Shown: positions 1 to 12,742, counted from the stretch's first letter. The stretch is DNA of 64,000 bases from Lutraria lutraria (GCA_964023205.1 OZ026850.1:3680368-3744367); one strand, 5' to 3'. Translations and numbers: made by a program. Notes: a model not told the origin generated them from the sequence alone.

Positions 1-1302
1 AAATTAAAGGGTCCGTGCCAAAAAAATAGGTCAGTCGGGAAAATTTTTTTTCTTGTCTAATTGAGCAAGACCAGCTAGTTTGAAACATATTTGGTAAAGA
101 TTCTTTCTTTTTGATGTGAATATTACGCTTGTGTCAATTCATTTTAATGATTTAAGCTGTTTCAAATATATCCTAATAAATGCCCATCTCTGAACAAATT
201 GCTTTGCCCCCTTAGATGCCCCGCCCCTTCTTGAGAAAAAAATCAAGAACAGGGACTGGTTATGAATGTACAAATAATCTATCCTAATTATTCCTTATAT
301 TTCTAATTTATTGTTTATGTAATAACTCAGCAAAAATAAGAAGAGGTCTGTAAAAACAAGCCCCACTGGGGGCGTTATTTAGGAATACATTGTTCTGTAT
401 GCTTTAACACTTCCTATAAATTAAAGTAAAATATATATTGCACATGGTACATATAATAATGTCTATTCACATCTCACTTGTCAACATTTTTAAGCCTTGA
501 CCTAATTTTCTTTTGTCATATTACGCAATATGCATTTACTATATTTAGCCTCAAGGGCAATACCCTCAACAAAGTGGCACAAGAAAATGATCGTATTCAT
601 ATTTGTTTTTATTTTGAGTCCTTTTAAAGGTTCCTTGTTTCTACATGTACTAATCCCACTGACTTTAATTTCCTGTGATTCGTGACATGTTTCCCCGCTC
701 ATTATCATTAGTATTCTTGCTGATGTTTTTATATGAAAATAAAAAAAAATATTTTTGAAAAAAATGTTCTGCTGGTCCTAAAACCCTTCTTTTTTAGGGG
801 ATGCAGCAGGACCTAGATAATTTAATTTTCTCTTAGTTACTAATAAGTTTCTGTCATAATGTTGTTAGGTGCATTTTCGTTTTTGGTGCACAGTTGTTGT
901 TGTTGTAATTATGTGTTGTTGCTACTAATTCAGGCTAGTTAGCTAGATGCCCAAGGGCCTTAAACAAGTGTACCGTACTCATTTCTTGACAGTCTTATGT
1001 TACGCATGACATTTCAGTATGTCGTTTCATCGTGATAATTCTGTATGTTAGCTACTATAAGATTGATACATTATACATGTATATGATATATGGACTAATT
1101 GATAGTTAATTAGTATTTTTGTGCAGTTAAAGATATCATTATTTCAAGTGAATCTATTGTGGATTGTTGACTGGACGTGATTTAAATGAATCGGTATGTA
1201 GTAAAATTAGAGAATGTGGTTAAATTATATACACTAGGACTTAAATTAAATGATTGTTATGTTTGTCACTGAAATATATTTTCAAATAATGTGGGAGCAT
1301 AA
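1..1302. other. AT-rich non-coding DNA
   Basis: I see no gene, no long open frame and no clear repeat. Simple T- and A-runs only. Confidence 0.6.
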
Positions 1303-1540
1303 TAGTGATTTCCTTGTCCGCCCTCCCATCAGTCAAGTTGCTGCCTGGGGCATGCTGCGTTTATTGAATATAGCTTAGAACTTGTTTTTATGTAAATTTG
1401 ACAAAAAATCTCAATTTTCAAAGTTATTGGCTCCTGGTGGAAGCAAGGATAAGTCAGTACTGGTTAGAATACAGTCCAGGAAAACTCGTTAAATGAACAG
1501 ACCGCCGAAATGTTGTTGAAAAATGGCATTAAAAGATATC
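1303..1540 (+). repeat. SINE-like fragment (body and tail)
   Basis: The right part (about 1431-1540) contains the shared body seen in at least eight other places here: a TGGAAG..TAAGT.AGTACTGGTTAGAAT phrase, then ACAGTCCAGGAAAACT, then GGCATTAAA. The left part (CCTTGTCCG...GTCAAG...GGGGCAT) resembles 13990-14075. The tRNA-like head is not recognisable. Confidence 0.5.
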
Positions 1541-4012
1541 TGGTCCTCTTAGTGCATATCTAGTTTCAGTCGAGTTTTTTAGGCGTAAAATATGAAGTTT
1601 CTTTTTCCTCTGAAATTAAGAAATATATATATATATTTTTTTAAGGAATTCTAGCAACCAAATATATTTGGTGATGCAAGCATGAGGAAACAGGGCTTTT
1701 CATTTTTTAGGGTCCTTATGAGTCTTGGTTCGATATCACAATGCAATGTGAATTGAACTTCAGTAAGATAGACAGTAATTTTTGCTGCCTGATCCATCAT
1801 CATAAATTATCATGATTGTCAAGTCTAGCTTATCAATATTTTAATTTCTTGGTCATGTAGACAGATTTGATATCTGTTTATATGTGCAAATATAACCTGG
1901 GCCTTTATAATCGAGCAATTTTGGGGAAAGGTCCCTGGTTTCTGGCTGGGTTTTGCTGATAAAGTGCAGTAGATAAAGGGGTGCAGTGTTTATCGCAAAT
2001 ATATCATTAAATAGTTAGATTTTTTTTATTGCTTGATAAGTATGATAATTATATAATCTTTGTAAATAACTTAATTTTTTTTGCGGTTTTTAGCATATTT
2101 AGGCAGTCATGACTCTATGACTGGCATTATTTTCCTTTTTTTCTGACTGTTTTGGAATATTTTTTTTTGAAATTGGGATAAAAATTAGCCATTTTGGATT
2201 TGGAAACCCCTGGGATTGTTATTTGGCCCCTGGTGATAGGACGAAAATGCCTCAATAACTGTACTTTGATTTTAAGTTGATCTCGTAAATAAATGTGATA
2301 TCTATATGTATTTGGGTTATATGCTACTTCAATGTAATGGTATATACAGATAACTTAGATATCGGTCTCATGTTGTGTAGATTGATTGCGTTTTACATTA
2401 ATTTAAGTCTAATTTACCAAATATTCTCCAGCAAACGGAACACAACAGGGGGTGTTACAAATAAGGTACTGATTTTTGTAAAATTTCTTGTTCAAACAAT
2501 TATTATGATGTATTGAATATGAATTTATAGATTAATTATCTTGAGGTTTATGGTAAGTTGGGAGATATTATGTCATATGTTTTTTCTCGAAAGGGATTGA
2601 TCGATGTTTTAACAAATTTAGTGGCATTTTTAGAAAATAAGATTAAATGAAATTAGCCATTTCAGTGTTTTACTAAGTTCAGTTCAGTTTATGCACAAAT
2701 CAGCAATTGCACATTTGTGCCATATAATTTTTAAAAAAAGATCAGCAGCTATAGTCATTAATTTAGATTACCAAGGTGATTCTTATCCATGGTTTACATC
2801 TATTAACACCTGTTCAAGTTTCCCCTAGCCATGGCATTTCTCAGAAGGTAATCTTAATTCAATTGGCCATAATTCCGAGTTCTGCATTATCAGAGACAGA
2901 TAATTAGGTACACATTGTACAGTGCTTTTATATTGAAGCTGAACATAACCTTCACTCGCTCTGGGCACATGAATTTTGATGCGGACCAAGGTATTATGTT
3001 TTCTACATCCTCCATGTTGCTGTGCAAGTCTATGTAAATTTTTCTTCCATGAGTACTTTCAGTACTTTGATTATTTTAGAAAAAAACCCGTAAGGAAAAA
3101 AAAAACAAAAAAACTCTCGCGTTTTATTTCAACCATTAGAATATTACAGCCAGAAGGCATAGCTATACAAACGTGTAAGTTTTATGTATTGTATAGTTAA
3201 TTATATATGGACTTCCTGGCTGAAATATTCCCTTGCTGCACAAATTTGTTACGGAGCTTAGAAAGTGGGAGTGGTAGCCCCATCATGTTGGCTCATCTGA
3301 TGTAGGGACATAGGACACAGGTTTGACGCCCGATCAAAGCACTTAATTTGTCTGTAATTAACAAGCTATCCTCTTGTTTATATTCAATGTAGATACAGTT
3401 ATACACTGTTATAGTGATACCATATACAATGAATAGTTGGATACAGTGAAATATTTATTTTTCACTAAAAAACTTCTAAAGAATTTTACTTGACATGAGG
3501 GCATTTAACCAGACCACATCAACTTTTTTGTGGAAGCACCTGAGAACAGACAGTCTTTCACATTGACAGTGCTTGGAAAGTTAACTTTTATGCTATGATC
3601 TGTCTGAAAAATGACAAATACTACAAAATTTAATGCTTTGTGCTTAGCTAGACGTGTTAAAAGGTCAAAGTTCATATTTACAAGATCTTTGAACTTTTGG
3701 TTGATTTGCTATTGTCTGTATTCATTCTGTCTCTACAAGATGTTAACATGCGATTACATGAGACAGGTCCTTGTTTTTGCCGATGTGTTCAGCAGTTTAG
3801 GGTCAACTGTCTATTGAATGAATTGACCGTTTTGCACTGACATGAAAATTTAGATGTCCCAATTATCAGCTTATTCTCAGCCAAAGAACCTGATATTTTT
3901 ACTGATAAGGAGAGGCCATCTGTTACCTTGGGTGTCAATTTGCTGCGAACCATGTTCATGTGATGTTTACAGGTTTAATTGTGACCTATAATCACATGGT
4001 GACCTTTTTTTA
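1541..4012. other. AT-rich non-coding DNA
   Basis: No credible gene. Short open frames here have no recognisable protein pattern. A stretch near 3265-3340 has a tRNA/SINE-like flavour (GGTTTGACGCCC) but is too degraded to call. Confidence 0.5.
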
Positions 4013-4912
4013 TACTGAGACCTTTATTCACATTGTGGTCTTTATTCACATTTTGGCCTTAATTCACAATGTGGTCTTTATTCACGTTGTGGCCTTTATT
4101 CACATTGTGGCCTTTATTCACATTGTGACCTTTATTCACATTGTGGCCTTTATTCACATTGTGGCTTTTATTCACATTGTGTCACATTGTGGCCTTTATT
4201 CACATTGTGGCCTTTATTAACATTGTGGCCTTTATTAACATTGTGGCCTTTATTAACATTGTGGCCTTTATTAACATTGTGGCCTTTTTTCACATTGTGG
4301 CCTTTATTCACATTGTGGCCTTTATTCACATTGTGGCTTTTATTAACATTGTGGCTTTTATTCACATTGTGGTCTTTATTTACATTGTGGCCTTTATTCA
4401 CATTGTGGTCTTTATTCACATTGTGGTCTTTATTCACATTGTGGCCTTTACTCACATTGTGGCCTTTACTCACATTGTGGCCTTTACTCACATTGTGGCC
4501 TTTATTCACATTGTGGTCTTTATTCACATTGTGGCCTTTATTCACATTGTGGTCTTTATTCACATTGTGGTCTTTATTCACATTGTGGCCTTTACTCACA
4601 TTGTGGCCTTTATTCACTTTGTGGTCTTTATTCACATTGTGGCCTTTATTCACATTGTGGCCTTTATTAACATTGTGGCTTTTATTCACATTGTGGCCTT
4701 TATTCACATTGTGGCCTTTATTCACAATGTGGCCTTTATTCACTTTGTGGCCTTTATTCACATTATGGCTTTTATTCATATTGTGGCCTTTATTCACATT
4801 GTGGCCTTTATTCACATTGTGGCCTTTATTCACATTGTGGCCTTTACTCACATTGTGGCCTTTATTCACATTGTGGCCTTTATTCACATTGTGGCCTTTA
4901 TTCACATGGTGA
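4013..4912. repeat. 18-bp minisatellite, about 50 units
   Basis: Unit CCTTTATTCACATTGTGG with point variants (TTAACA, CTCACA, GTCTTT). One phase break occurs near 4180-4187. Because the unit is six codons long and stop-free in several frames, long open frames appear on both strands (repeating HIVAFI, LWPLFT and, on the minus strand, NVNKGH). These are by-products of the array, not genes. Confidence 0.97.
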
Positions 4913-5701
4913 CAATACAGGTTGAACTGTACATTGTATAACAGTAATAATATATTCGACTAACAGTTAATGATTAGAATTAATACAGTTCTTTGTGAAT
5001 AATTGTTTTAATTGATATACTAAATAATGCTTACTGCTATTTACTTCTGTTAAATGATTATTCATGTTGACAAATTGTGCAATATTATTGTATTGAATGG
5101 TATTTTGTATTTGTAATCGATAGAGTATAGTCTTTAATGATGTATTGAAGTGGCTAATGAATAAAACAATATACTGAACATGCCTTAATAAATGCCCCAT
5201 GCTCCATTAATGCCCCAACCCTAAGCAATGAAAATCAATACTTACAATAAAACCCTTAATTTAAAAAAAAAATCCTATACTTTTTTTGTTCTCACATCTT
5301 TATAAATTTAGCTTAAGAAAATTACATGGGAATCTTTATCATCCAATATTTGAATTGATCCGATATTGAAGTGCTCGAAATTTTACTTTGAAATATACAT
5401 GGTTTTGGCTAGTAAAGTTGTTTGAAATTCGTCTTAACTCACAGTGCATATACCATGTGACTGTCCATGATATGGGTGGAACAAAATTAGTAAACAAACG
5501 CTCGATCCAGGTAACATTTCTTTGATATCTTCTCTAATACTTCGTCAATTCTCATCAGATTAAGTGGTGAGCTGGCTCGACAAAGTAACTGACACATGTA
5601 ATTTGTTTTGGAAAGAAATCCGGCATTTTTTATCACGGCAATTTCATGTCATTAAAATACACGTTCATCATAATCTTTTACCTATTTACATAAGAGGGTT
5701 T
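4913..5701. other. AT-rich non-coding DNA
   Basis: No gene, RNA or clear mobile element seen. Confidence 0.5.
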
Positions 5702-5862
5702 GACCTATTGAGCTAAGAGGGAGGAACCTTTTGAGCTTACAGGGCTGGACATATTGAGCTAAGAGGAATGGACCTGTTAAGTTTAGAGGGATGGACCAAT
5801 TCAGCTAAGAGGGATGGACCTATTGAGCATAGCGGGATGCACCAATTGAGCTAAGAGAGTGA
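5702..5862. repeat. Degenerate 23-bp tandem repeat, 7 units
   Basis: Units resemble GGACCTATTGAGCTAAGAGG with a three-base tail. Several substitutions per unit indicate an old array. Confidence 0.85.
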
Positions 5863-5869
5863 GTCTAAC

Positions 5870-6035
5870 AGGGCTCTCCTTTGACTCTTGAAATGGCATT
5901 TGACTCTTGAAATTTGAAAAATAAGGTTTTTGACTCTTGAGAATTGGAACCAAAGGGTCAAATTTACTATTACTTAAGTAGAGAATTATGTTGACTCTTT
6001 ACATTTCTATCAGCTAATGGTCATTTTAACCCCCA
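5870..6035 (+). repeat. Dispersed repeat with TTGACTCTTGA phrases, copy A
   Basis: Contains CTCCTTTGACTCTTGAAATG followed by two further TTGACTCTTGA phrases and ends near CTAATGGTCATTTTAACCCC. The same ~165-bp sequence occurs in reverse complement at 44708-44873 inside OATP intron 2, so this is a dispersed family, not a local array. Confidence 0.85.
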
Positions 6036-6432
6036 TCTTTTGATTAAATTTGATCTGACGCATCAGAAAATGTCATCAGTTATTTTGCATCGTAAGGGTC
6101 GTATGGGATTTTTGAAATTTCATATTTTGATAAAATACTAATTAATGTATTAAACTGATTAATAGCTTTTAGATTAATTGGTTTTATGCATGCATGCGAT
6201 AGTTTTTTTGCCCTTGAACGTTATGATCATTTTCAGAAAAAAATCGGAATATGGCTATTCATCAAAATCTGGAATTTCATAAATTCTCATGAAATGGCGA
6301 AATCTAATTCCATACAAAAAATATATTCATTTTTTACTGATTAGTTACAATCTTTATTCATTATTTTGTAATAGTTTTAAGGAATAATAAACATAATGTC
6401 ATTATTCGAAAAATTAAAATGTGTGTCTAAAC

Positions 6433-7832
6433 TACCGTATATACTCGACTATAAGGCGCATGCGCTTATAAGACGCACCTATGGAATGGACGAGCAATTT
6501 GGGGTATTTAGCATTGACCCTTCTATAAGACGCTGTCGAATTTTGAGATCGAGCGAGGATAGTTATAAGTTCCAGAGGGAGTTAATCTTCTGACATTAAC
6601 TGAATAAAATCAAACAATAACAGCAAATTATTGCTTTATTTCAAAGCAGAAATTGCATCGCTCCCGACCGTCGTTTAAAACAGAAAGTAGAATTTAACAA
6701 AGGGGAGTAACTTCTACAGGCTGTTAATTAATATATATCCCATAATGAACAGTAAGAGAATCTGTTATTCTGAAATGCCCCCAGGTAATGTTAATTCAAA
6801 TGTTTAACCTATTGCAATCAGCAACGATTATGTCATACAGACTGTGCTTTTGATAAGTTGAGATATAAAAGGTGCTAATTTCACTGGATACAAAAGAAAT
6901 TAACACACACACAAACAAAACAATGTGTCAAACTTGCTAAACCACGACCAAAGAAAACAAAAGCCATCAAGATGTGCATTACCTCAAATAGAACTCTTAA
7001 TGATTTACTAATACAACTTTTTTGTCACTGATAAGTGTTAACATCTGTATTAATCTCGTACCTTACTAAATAATCCAGTAACAAATTATTTACACAGAAA
7101 ATATCCGTAATTGTGTGTCACATTTAAATTCAATTTATGTGAGTAAAATATTCACCAGAGAGCAAGAAACTGATCATTTGATTGACGGGTTGCATCATTT
7201 ATGACGTCAGTTACATTAACCTTTAACCTAAGCATATTTCAACACCGCTAAAAATAGAAAATCAATATAGTTACAAGTCTGGGAGTGTGGGAAAATATGT
7301 GCGGACTTTAAACCTCTGGGTCTAAGTGATAAAACATTTTTTTTGGTCATAAGTTGAGCTGAATTTGTGACCTAATTACTATAGAACTTTAGAAATAAGG
7401 ATGATTTAATCGATCAAAGGCGGTGAATTGTTCATAAGTCGTAAAAGAAAAAGTGTCAAGGAAAATTTTGTTACATCAAAGGATGCCGACATTTTACACG
7501 ATTAACTCATTCTTAATTATGAAATAATTCATCTAAGGGTGAAGGAACCTGTTAGATAAGATAAGAACAGAAAGTTATTAATGCTGACAACATATTATAC
7601 GGTAGGTAATGTTGTTGTTTTTTTTTGTTAAACTATTGGACAAATAGTGGGTGGGGGTGCCTCGCCGAAAACGCAATCTACGGTCGATAAAATGAAATAT
7701 TCTGTCAAAAGTATAAGACTTTGGAAAAAATATTTTATCTCTCCAGTGTGACTCGCTTGTAAGACGCACCCCCCTCGTCAAGTTTGATAATTGAGTCTCA
7801 AAAATGCGTCTTATAGTCGAGCATATACGGTA
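6433..7832. mobile_element. 1.4-kb non-autonomous element with CCGTATATACTCGACTATAAG termini and TA flanks
   Basis: The left end TA|CCGTATATACTCGACTATA (6433) is matched by the inverted right end finishing at TA (7831-7832). Subterminal AAGACGCACC motifs recur at both ends (near 6470 and 7761), and a CGACTATAAGGCGCA / GCGTCTTATAGTCG pairing extends the terminal repeat. TA flanks fit Tc1/mariner/pogo-type insertion. No transposase frame is visible in the interior. Confidence 0.8.
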
Positions 7833-8394
7833 ATTTGTGCCAATCCTTAAAAATCTTGGTTTGGGTGATAACATGACCTAAATTTTTATCAGCGGGTACT
7901 GAACGTTGGACATTTTTCTGAACATTGAATGCTTGTGCAAAAATTTAAATTTCTGAATTAAAGAGAAAGACATTATTTTGATGTCGGTTGATTTTCAAAT
8001 GAGCCAGTCTCTTAAATGCGAGCCAACAATTTTTTAAGTATGGTCTTATATTTTAAGTTATAATATTGAAGCAGAACACCATTCTGTTTTATTCAAATTA
8101 TTGTTTAAAATGTGATTAACGTGAATTTATGATGGATTTTATTGATTTTAGTAGTTGATTTGTTTCATACAAATAGTGTTGTGAATAACCTTTAACATGA
8201 TTGGTAATTTTGTAAATTTTAATTTGATTCGATTTTTTGCTTTATTTTGCAATTAATGTAATTTTGTAATTCTGTTCTATACTGTTATTTTATGGTGCAA
8301 GAATGAAGGGTCATTCTTTTGAGTATCCTGTTCCCTCTAATCTGTCCCTTAAGTTATCCAAAAGAAATCCAATAGTTGTAGAACTTTGCTTTAA

Positions 8395-8620
8395 CCAATC
8401 AAAAAGCATTATTTCTGTGTTCAGCCAATCAAAAACTCTGAAGCTGTGTCTGATCAGAAGCCTTAATCTGAAGAATTCTATCCAATCAAATGTGTACTTT
8501 AAGCTTGTCCAATCAAAACCAGTAAAAAGAGTAAATTTGATTTTTTAGCCAATCAAATTGAAGCTTTATTGTCCAATCAAAAAAGAGTAAAAGCACTAAA
8601 TCTGAATTTTTAGCCAATCA
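8395..8620 (+). promoter_or_regulatory. Cluster of seven CCAATCA motifs
   Basis: CCAATCA begins at 8395, 8425, 8482, 8509, 8549, 8573 and 8614, all on the + strand, with irregular spacing of 24-57 bp. CCAAT is the NF-Y/CBF core. The intervening sequence is not a clean tandem repeat, although AAGAGTAAA also recurs. Whether it is a regulatory cluster or a decayed minisatellite cannot be settled from sequence. Confidence 0.4.
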
Positions 8621-9311
8621 AATCAATAAGATTTTGTTTTGGGAATTTCATCCACATGTATGTAATTTACTCTTCATTGTAAAATCTTTCTCGTTGCGTG
8701 GTCTGTTTGCAGACTTTCTTCTCTCCAATATTATCCAGATCTTCTCAGAATTTATGCTGTAGAATCATTCACTTGATATTGTTGAAAAGAATAATTACTT
8801 TATGGAAAACAGAGCAATATCTTTAACCTTAGAAGGTCTATAAGTCTTTATGGTCTTAGTTTATGAGTCTGAGTTCTGATGGATTCCGGGATTATTTGAT
8901 TCTCGATCCTTGCATATCATTTCTTTTTGTGTCGAGAAAGGAAATGTACTTTAAAGCCCCGTTGTTCAGTCTGAATTTGTTTTTCTTGTATAAATTGATA
9001 GAAACTGTTCTAATAATGTTTATTTATCAGAAATATAAATAAGTGATTTAAACAAATAAGTGGCTAATATTTTGGATGTTGTAGATAAAAAATGTGATTT
9101 ATGTTGAATTTATTTTATTTATCTAACTATTATTTAACTGCCCATTCAACAGCTAAGTTAATTTCGGAGCAGCCCCAGAGGGAGGGGAGATAAGATACAG
9201 GAGAACCAGGCATTTATATCCCTACTTTTTAAAAAAATCTAGTTCTTTATTGTGCCTGGTGTAAAGCACTAATACACACTGCCTTTTTTCCTGTGATTTT
9301 TTATTCTAAGA

Positions 9312-9727
9312 CATAGGCACTTGATTTCGTGATTTTTATACGTTTACAGACGTTATTTTTCAATTTCACCCATCAAACAACGCAAACCTGTCGAAAGAAA
9401 TATCTTCATTTTTTCCCTTATTGAGTGTATAAAATACTCCCGGCTTTCCTTCTAAGCTGCACGTGCTTTCCGGGAACCTTGCTTCCGTTGAAGTGTTCCC
9501 CAACTTTAAACGTTTTGACAGCTTTTACAAGGAAAGCCGGGACCCACGCTTATTTTCGTCACTACCGTCAATCGAAAAGATGGCGAGTTCACTACCTTGG
9601 AGTATTTTATACACTCAATAAGGGAAAAAAAGAAGATTTTTCTTTCGCCAGATTTGCGTTGTTTGATGTGTGAAATTGAAAAACAACGTTTGTAAACGTA
9701 TAAAAATCACGGATTCGAGTGCCTATG
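9312..9727. mobile_element. hAT-like foldback MITE, copy 1
   Basis: Starts CATAGGCACTTG and ends in the inverted form (GAGTGCCTATG). Arms of about 100-130 bp pair with each other and include TTTATACGTTTACAGACGTT and ATTGAGTGTATAAAATACTC. Flanks TTCTAAGA and ATCTAAGG look like a mutated 8-bp target duplication. Compared with copy 2 (42064-42538) it is in the opposite orientation and lacks about 55 bp of one inner arm. Confidence 0.85.
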
Positions 9728-9794
9728 ATCTAAGGCACAGTACTTGGCTTGGTATTTGGGATGGGGACACTGAAAAAGTATCTCTGAGTAATTG

Positions 9795-9872
9795 GAAAGC
9801 GGGACACGAGACTGGAACTCACAACCTTTCGTTTAGTAATCCAGCGTGTTACCGCTTGACCACTGATTTATG
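9795..9872 (-). repeat. tRNA-like SINE head (minus strand)
   Basis: Read on the minus strand this gives TGGTCAAGCGGTAACACGC (A-box-like) and GGTTGTGAGTTCCAGTC (B-box-like) with about tRNA spacing. No clean cloverleaf is apparent, so it is called a tRNA-derived SINE head, not a tRNA gene. Confidence 0.5.
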
Positions 9873-10097
9873 TTGTAACTTGAAGACTTGCTGATGAAAT
9901 TTTATTGTTATAATTCTTTGACTGAATTTCTCTGATATAAAACTGTGAGAAATTTTCTTATTTCCTGATATTTGTCTGTAAAATTGATTTCATGCCATCA
10001 TTGGGAGAAGCTATTCTTTACAAAGGAAAAACATTGTAATGTGAAAATTTTCGTTTCATTTTTAGAGAAATAAAGATCTCAATTACTTGAGTTTTTA

Positions 10098-10400
10098 ATT
10101 ATGCCCCGCATCGATAGATCTGGGGCATCTTGTTTTTAGCCTGTTTGTCTGTCTGTTTGTTTGTACCAATGAAATCAAAACGCTTCTATCTATAGTCATC
10201 AAACTTCCTCATGACAACCTCTACAGGATCTTTGCATGTTAAGGTCAGTATGTCAAAAGTCAAGGTCACCCAGAGGGGGATTGTGTTTCAAAATCATCTT
10301 GAAGAACTAATGTTCCTTTTTCCGGGTTATAATAAACATTTGCCACTTTTCATTGGAAACTTGATTGAAGTCGTCCTTAAAAAAATATTTAGTTTGTGGT
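10098..10400 (+). repeat. Dispersed ATGCCCC-type repeat, copy 1
   Basis: Begins with a small palindrome (TATGCCCC...GGGGCAT) around ATCGATAGAT, then CTGTCTGTTTGTACC, AAATCAAAACGCTT, CATGACAACCTCTACAGG and GTCAAGGTCA phrases. Full or partial copies are at 12307-12700, 19281-19500 and 55440-55705. Confidence 0.85.
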
Positions 10401-10437
10401 GACGCTACCTATGTACCAAAAACGCCCCTACCCAACT

Positions 10438-11062
10438 AATTTTGGCTTAATTGACTTTTAGGATCGATGAATGTCCGGCGTTAGTCATCCGTCGTCCGTC
10501 CACAATTAGTTTGTTTACACTGAGCTAGGATCCACAGCTCTGAACCAATTGTGATCAAACTTGCTCACAATGTGTATGGCCACAATGTCTCAAAGCTCGA
10601 TTATGGGCAAAATCAGACAATAACTTCAAGAGTTATGTGCCCTTGACTTAGAAAATTTGCTATATTTAGCTTGTTTACACTATAGCGCCTTCATTAATTC
10701 ACCAATCTTAATAATATTTTCAGTAAATGTATATAACCAAAATATCTTGGGCAAGATCGATTATGGGCAGAATCAGACTGTAACTTCAAGAGTTACGGGC
10801 CCTTGACTTTGTAAATTTGCTATGTTTCGGTTTGTTTACACTCTAGCGACTTCATTTCTTCACCAATCCTAATCATAATTAGAGTGAATGTGTATGACCT
10901 AAAGGTCTTTGATGAGATTAATTATGGGCGAACTTTAAACGGTACCTGTACTTGCAGAGTTATGGACCCTTTTATGAGATGAAAACTATATTACCTGGTC
11001 ATTAATTATAGTGTCTTAGTTCTCAGGTGAGAGATCTAGGGCCTTAATTGGCCCTCTTGTTT
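10438..11062 (+). repeat. Dispersed repeat with three ~160-bp internal units
   Basis: GTTTGTTTACACT-like phrases at about 10510, 10670 and 10832 start diverged units containing CGATTATGGGC..AATCAGAC and ACTTCAAGAGTTA. It ends GGCCCTCTTGTTTT. The overall style (units followed by GGC.CTCTTG) is like the repeat at 49810-50540. Confidence 0.75.
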
Positions 11063-11318
11063 TCCTTAATTATTACAGAAAATTCCTTCTAGGTGGAATT
11101 ACTTATTCATTCGATACATTCTGTGTAAAAAGTATATCATTAAATTGACCAGTAGAATAGGTTGACTTTTGTAATGAATACTTGCAGAACGTCCCTTGTA
11201 TTACAGACAAATTCACAATATTTTGTACCAAGGATATTTGATGAAACCACAGTTTTAAAGAATTGCTGCTAAGCCATAATTATGTTCTTTATTGCAGATT
11301 TTTTAAATCTGAATAAAG

Positions 11319-11498
11319 TACAGTACTACCTCTCCAGAGCGGCCCTCAGTAGAGCAACAACCTCTCTATAACAACACCTACAAAATTTTCCTGAGTTGAT
11401 ATTTACTATTAATTTAACCTCTGTAGAGCAACAACCTCTAAACAACGGCAAATATTTGCAGCTCCATCCGGGTCTTGCTCTGCAGAGGTTATACTGTA
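11319..11498. mobile_element. TACAGTR...CCTCTCC MITE, copy 1
   Basis: Left end TA|CAGTACTACCTCTCC and right end GCAGAGGTTATACTG|TA are inverted. TA flanks suggest a pogo/Tigger or other Tc1/mariner-like source. The interior has AGAGCAACAACCTC phrases shared with the other copies (15109, 46045, 58967). Confidence 0.8.
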
Positions 11499-12306
11499 TG
11501 TCCAAGATTTAGTGCATAACTAATAAAAATTGATTTATTTCTGAAACTGCGTTGCAAAGTTTTGCACAAAGCATTTGTATTATTTGTTTTGTTCATGTAT
11601 TTGGATTATTTATTAATGATCATAATTCTCAAAAGAATGACAAATTTCAGCTACAAAGTAAAACTAACATTTCTATTTCTCTTGAATGTAATGGGTCCAT
11701 ATTGGATTGTGTGTGTTTTTTTGGCACTTTATTATATTATTGTTACATCATAGAGTTTGTCTGGTGCTTTTTTGTAACATAGGTAAAGATTTAGTACACT
11801 TTACATTTTATACTACTCTTTTGTGTGATATTTTGCTCTTTGTGGTGTTTATCCATAATTTGGGTGATTAGGTACGCTTTTGGTATTTATAATGGTTCTC
11901 TTTTGGGTTGTATTTTTTTCTTCTTTGTGAAGTTTATCAGTATGCTTTTGGCCTTTTAGAAAACTTTTGGTGTAATGGTACTCTTTGTGTTCTTTGTAAT
12001 TATTAAATGCATTTTTTATCAATACAATATTACATTTTGTACATTTTGGGTGTTCTTCAGTGCATGAAAACTAGACATTTTACTTCTCCCTATAAAAGGA
12101 CAAGATAGCAATGTTTTGTTATGACACAAATGTGCCACAGTCTATTATTACTGAAGCAAGCGTGATATTGGAAATCCTTAAACCTATTACAGTCATGTAA
12201 CTGACAAGTCACGTAACTGGATAATTATCTGACATGTTTTCTTTAGTGTTACTATGCCTTTCCTCTATTTTTTTATTTGTATTGAACCAGTTTTTCAACA
12301 ATTTTT
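11499..12306. other. T-rich non-coding DNA
   Basis: Imperfect T/G-rich phrases (TTTGTGGTGTTT, CTTTTGG) but no clear unit. Open frames here are low-complexity and unsupported. Confidence 0.5.
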
Positions 12307-12700
12307 ATGCCCCGTATCGATAGATCAGGGGCATATTGTTTTTTGTCTCTCCGTTTGTCTGTCAGTTTGTACCAAACTTTAATCTTGCCTATAAAATCAA
12401 AACGCTTGCACCTACATTCATCAAACTTCATATATAGGTTCCTCATGACAACCTCTACAGGACCTTGACATTTTCAGGTCAGTAGGTCAAAGGTCATGTG
12501 TCATGGTGTTTAAAAAAATTGTAGATTTCTTTTAGGATACTACTCCTACATTTTTCATGGGATTTTGACGAAACTTTCACAGACTTGTTGTTACCAAGAA
12601 ACCCCGCATATATTTATTCCAGGTTTTGTGATTCAATCATTTTAGACGGAATTATGGCCCTTTGTTTATTAATTTTGTGCATTTTCAAAAACATCTTGTT
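12307..12700 (+). repeat. Dispersed ATGCCCC-type repeat, copy 2
   Basis: Same order of phrases as 10098-10400, including CATGACAACCTCTACAGG. AGGTCAAAGGTCA at 12484-12496 is a perfect DR1 nuclear-receptor-type element. Confidence 0.85.
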
Positions 12701-12742
12701 CAGTTATATACTGCGGCCAATTCACCTAACCAGTTTTCAGCA

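Noticed and set aside
4141..4941. Long open frames (240-266 codons) on both strands
   Set aside because: They are read-through of an 18-bp minisatellite whose unit length is a multiple of three. No start context, no complexity, and equal openness on both strands.
8303..8548. 81-codon frame over the CCAATCA cluster
   Set aside because: The recurring QSK/NQSK residues come from the repeated CCAATCAAA motif; there is no recognised protein pattern.
9425..9894. Two adjacent 74-82-codon open frames
   Set aside because: The first lies inside a foldback MITE; the second spans the MITE end and a tRNA-like SINE head.
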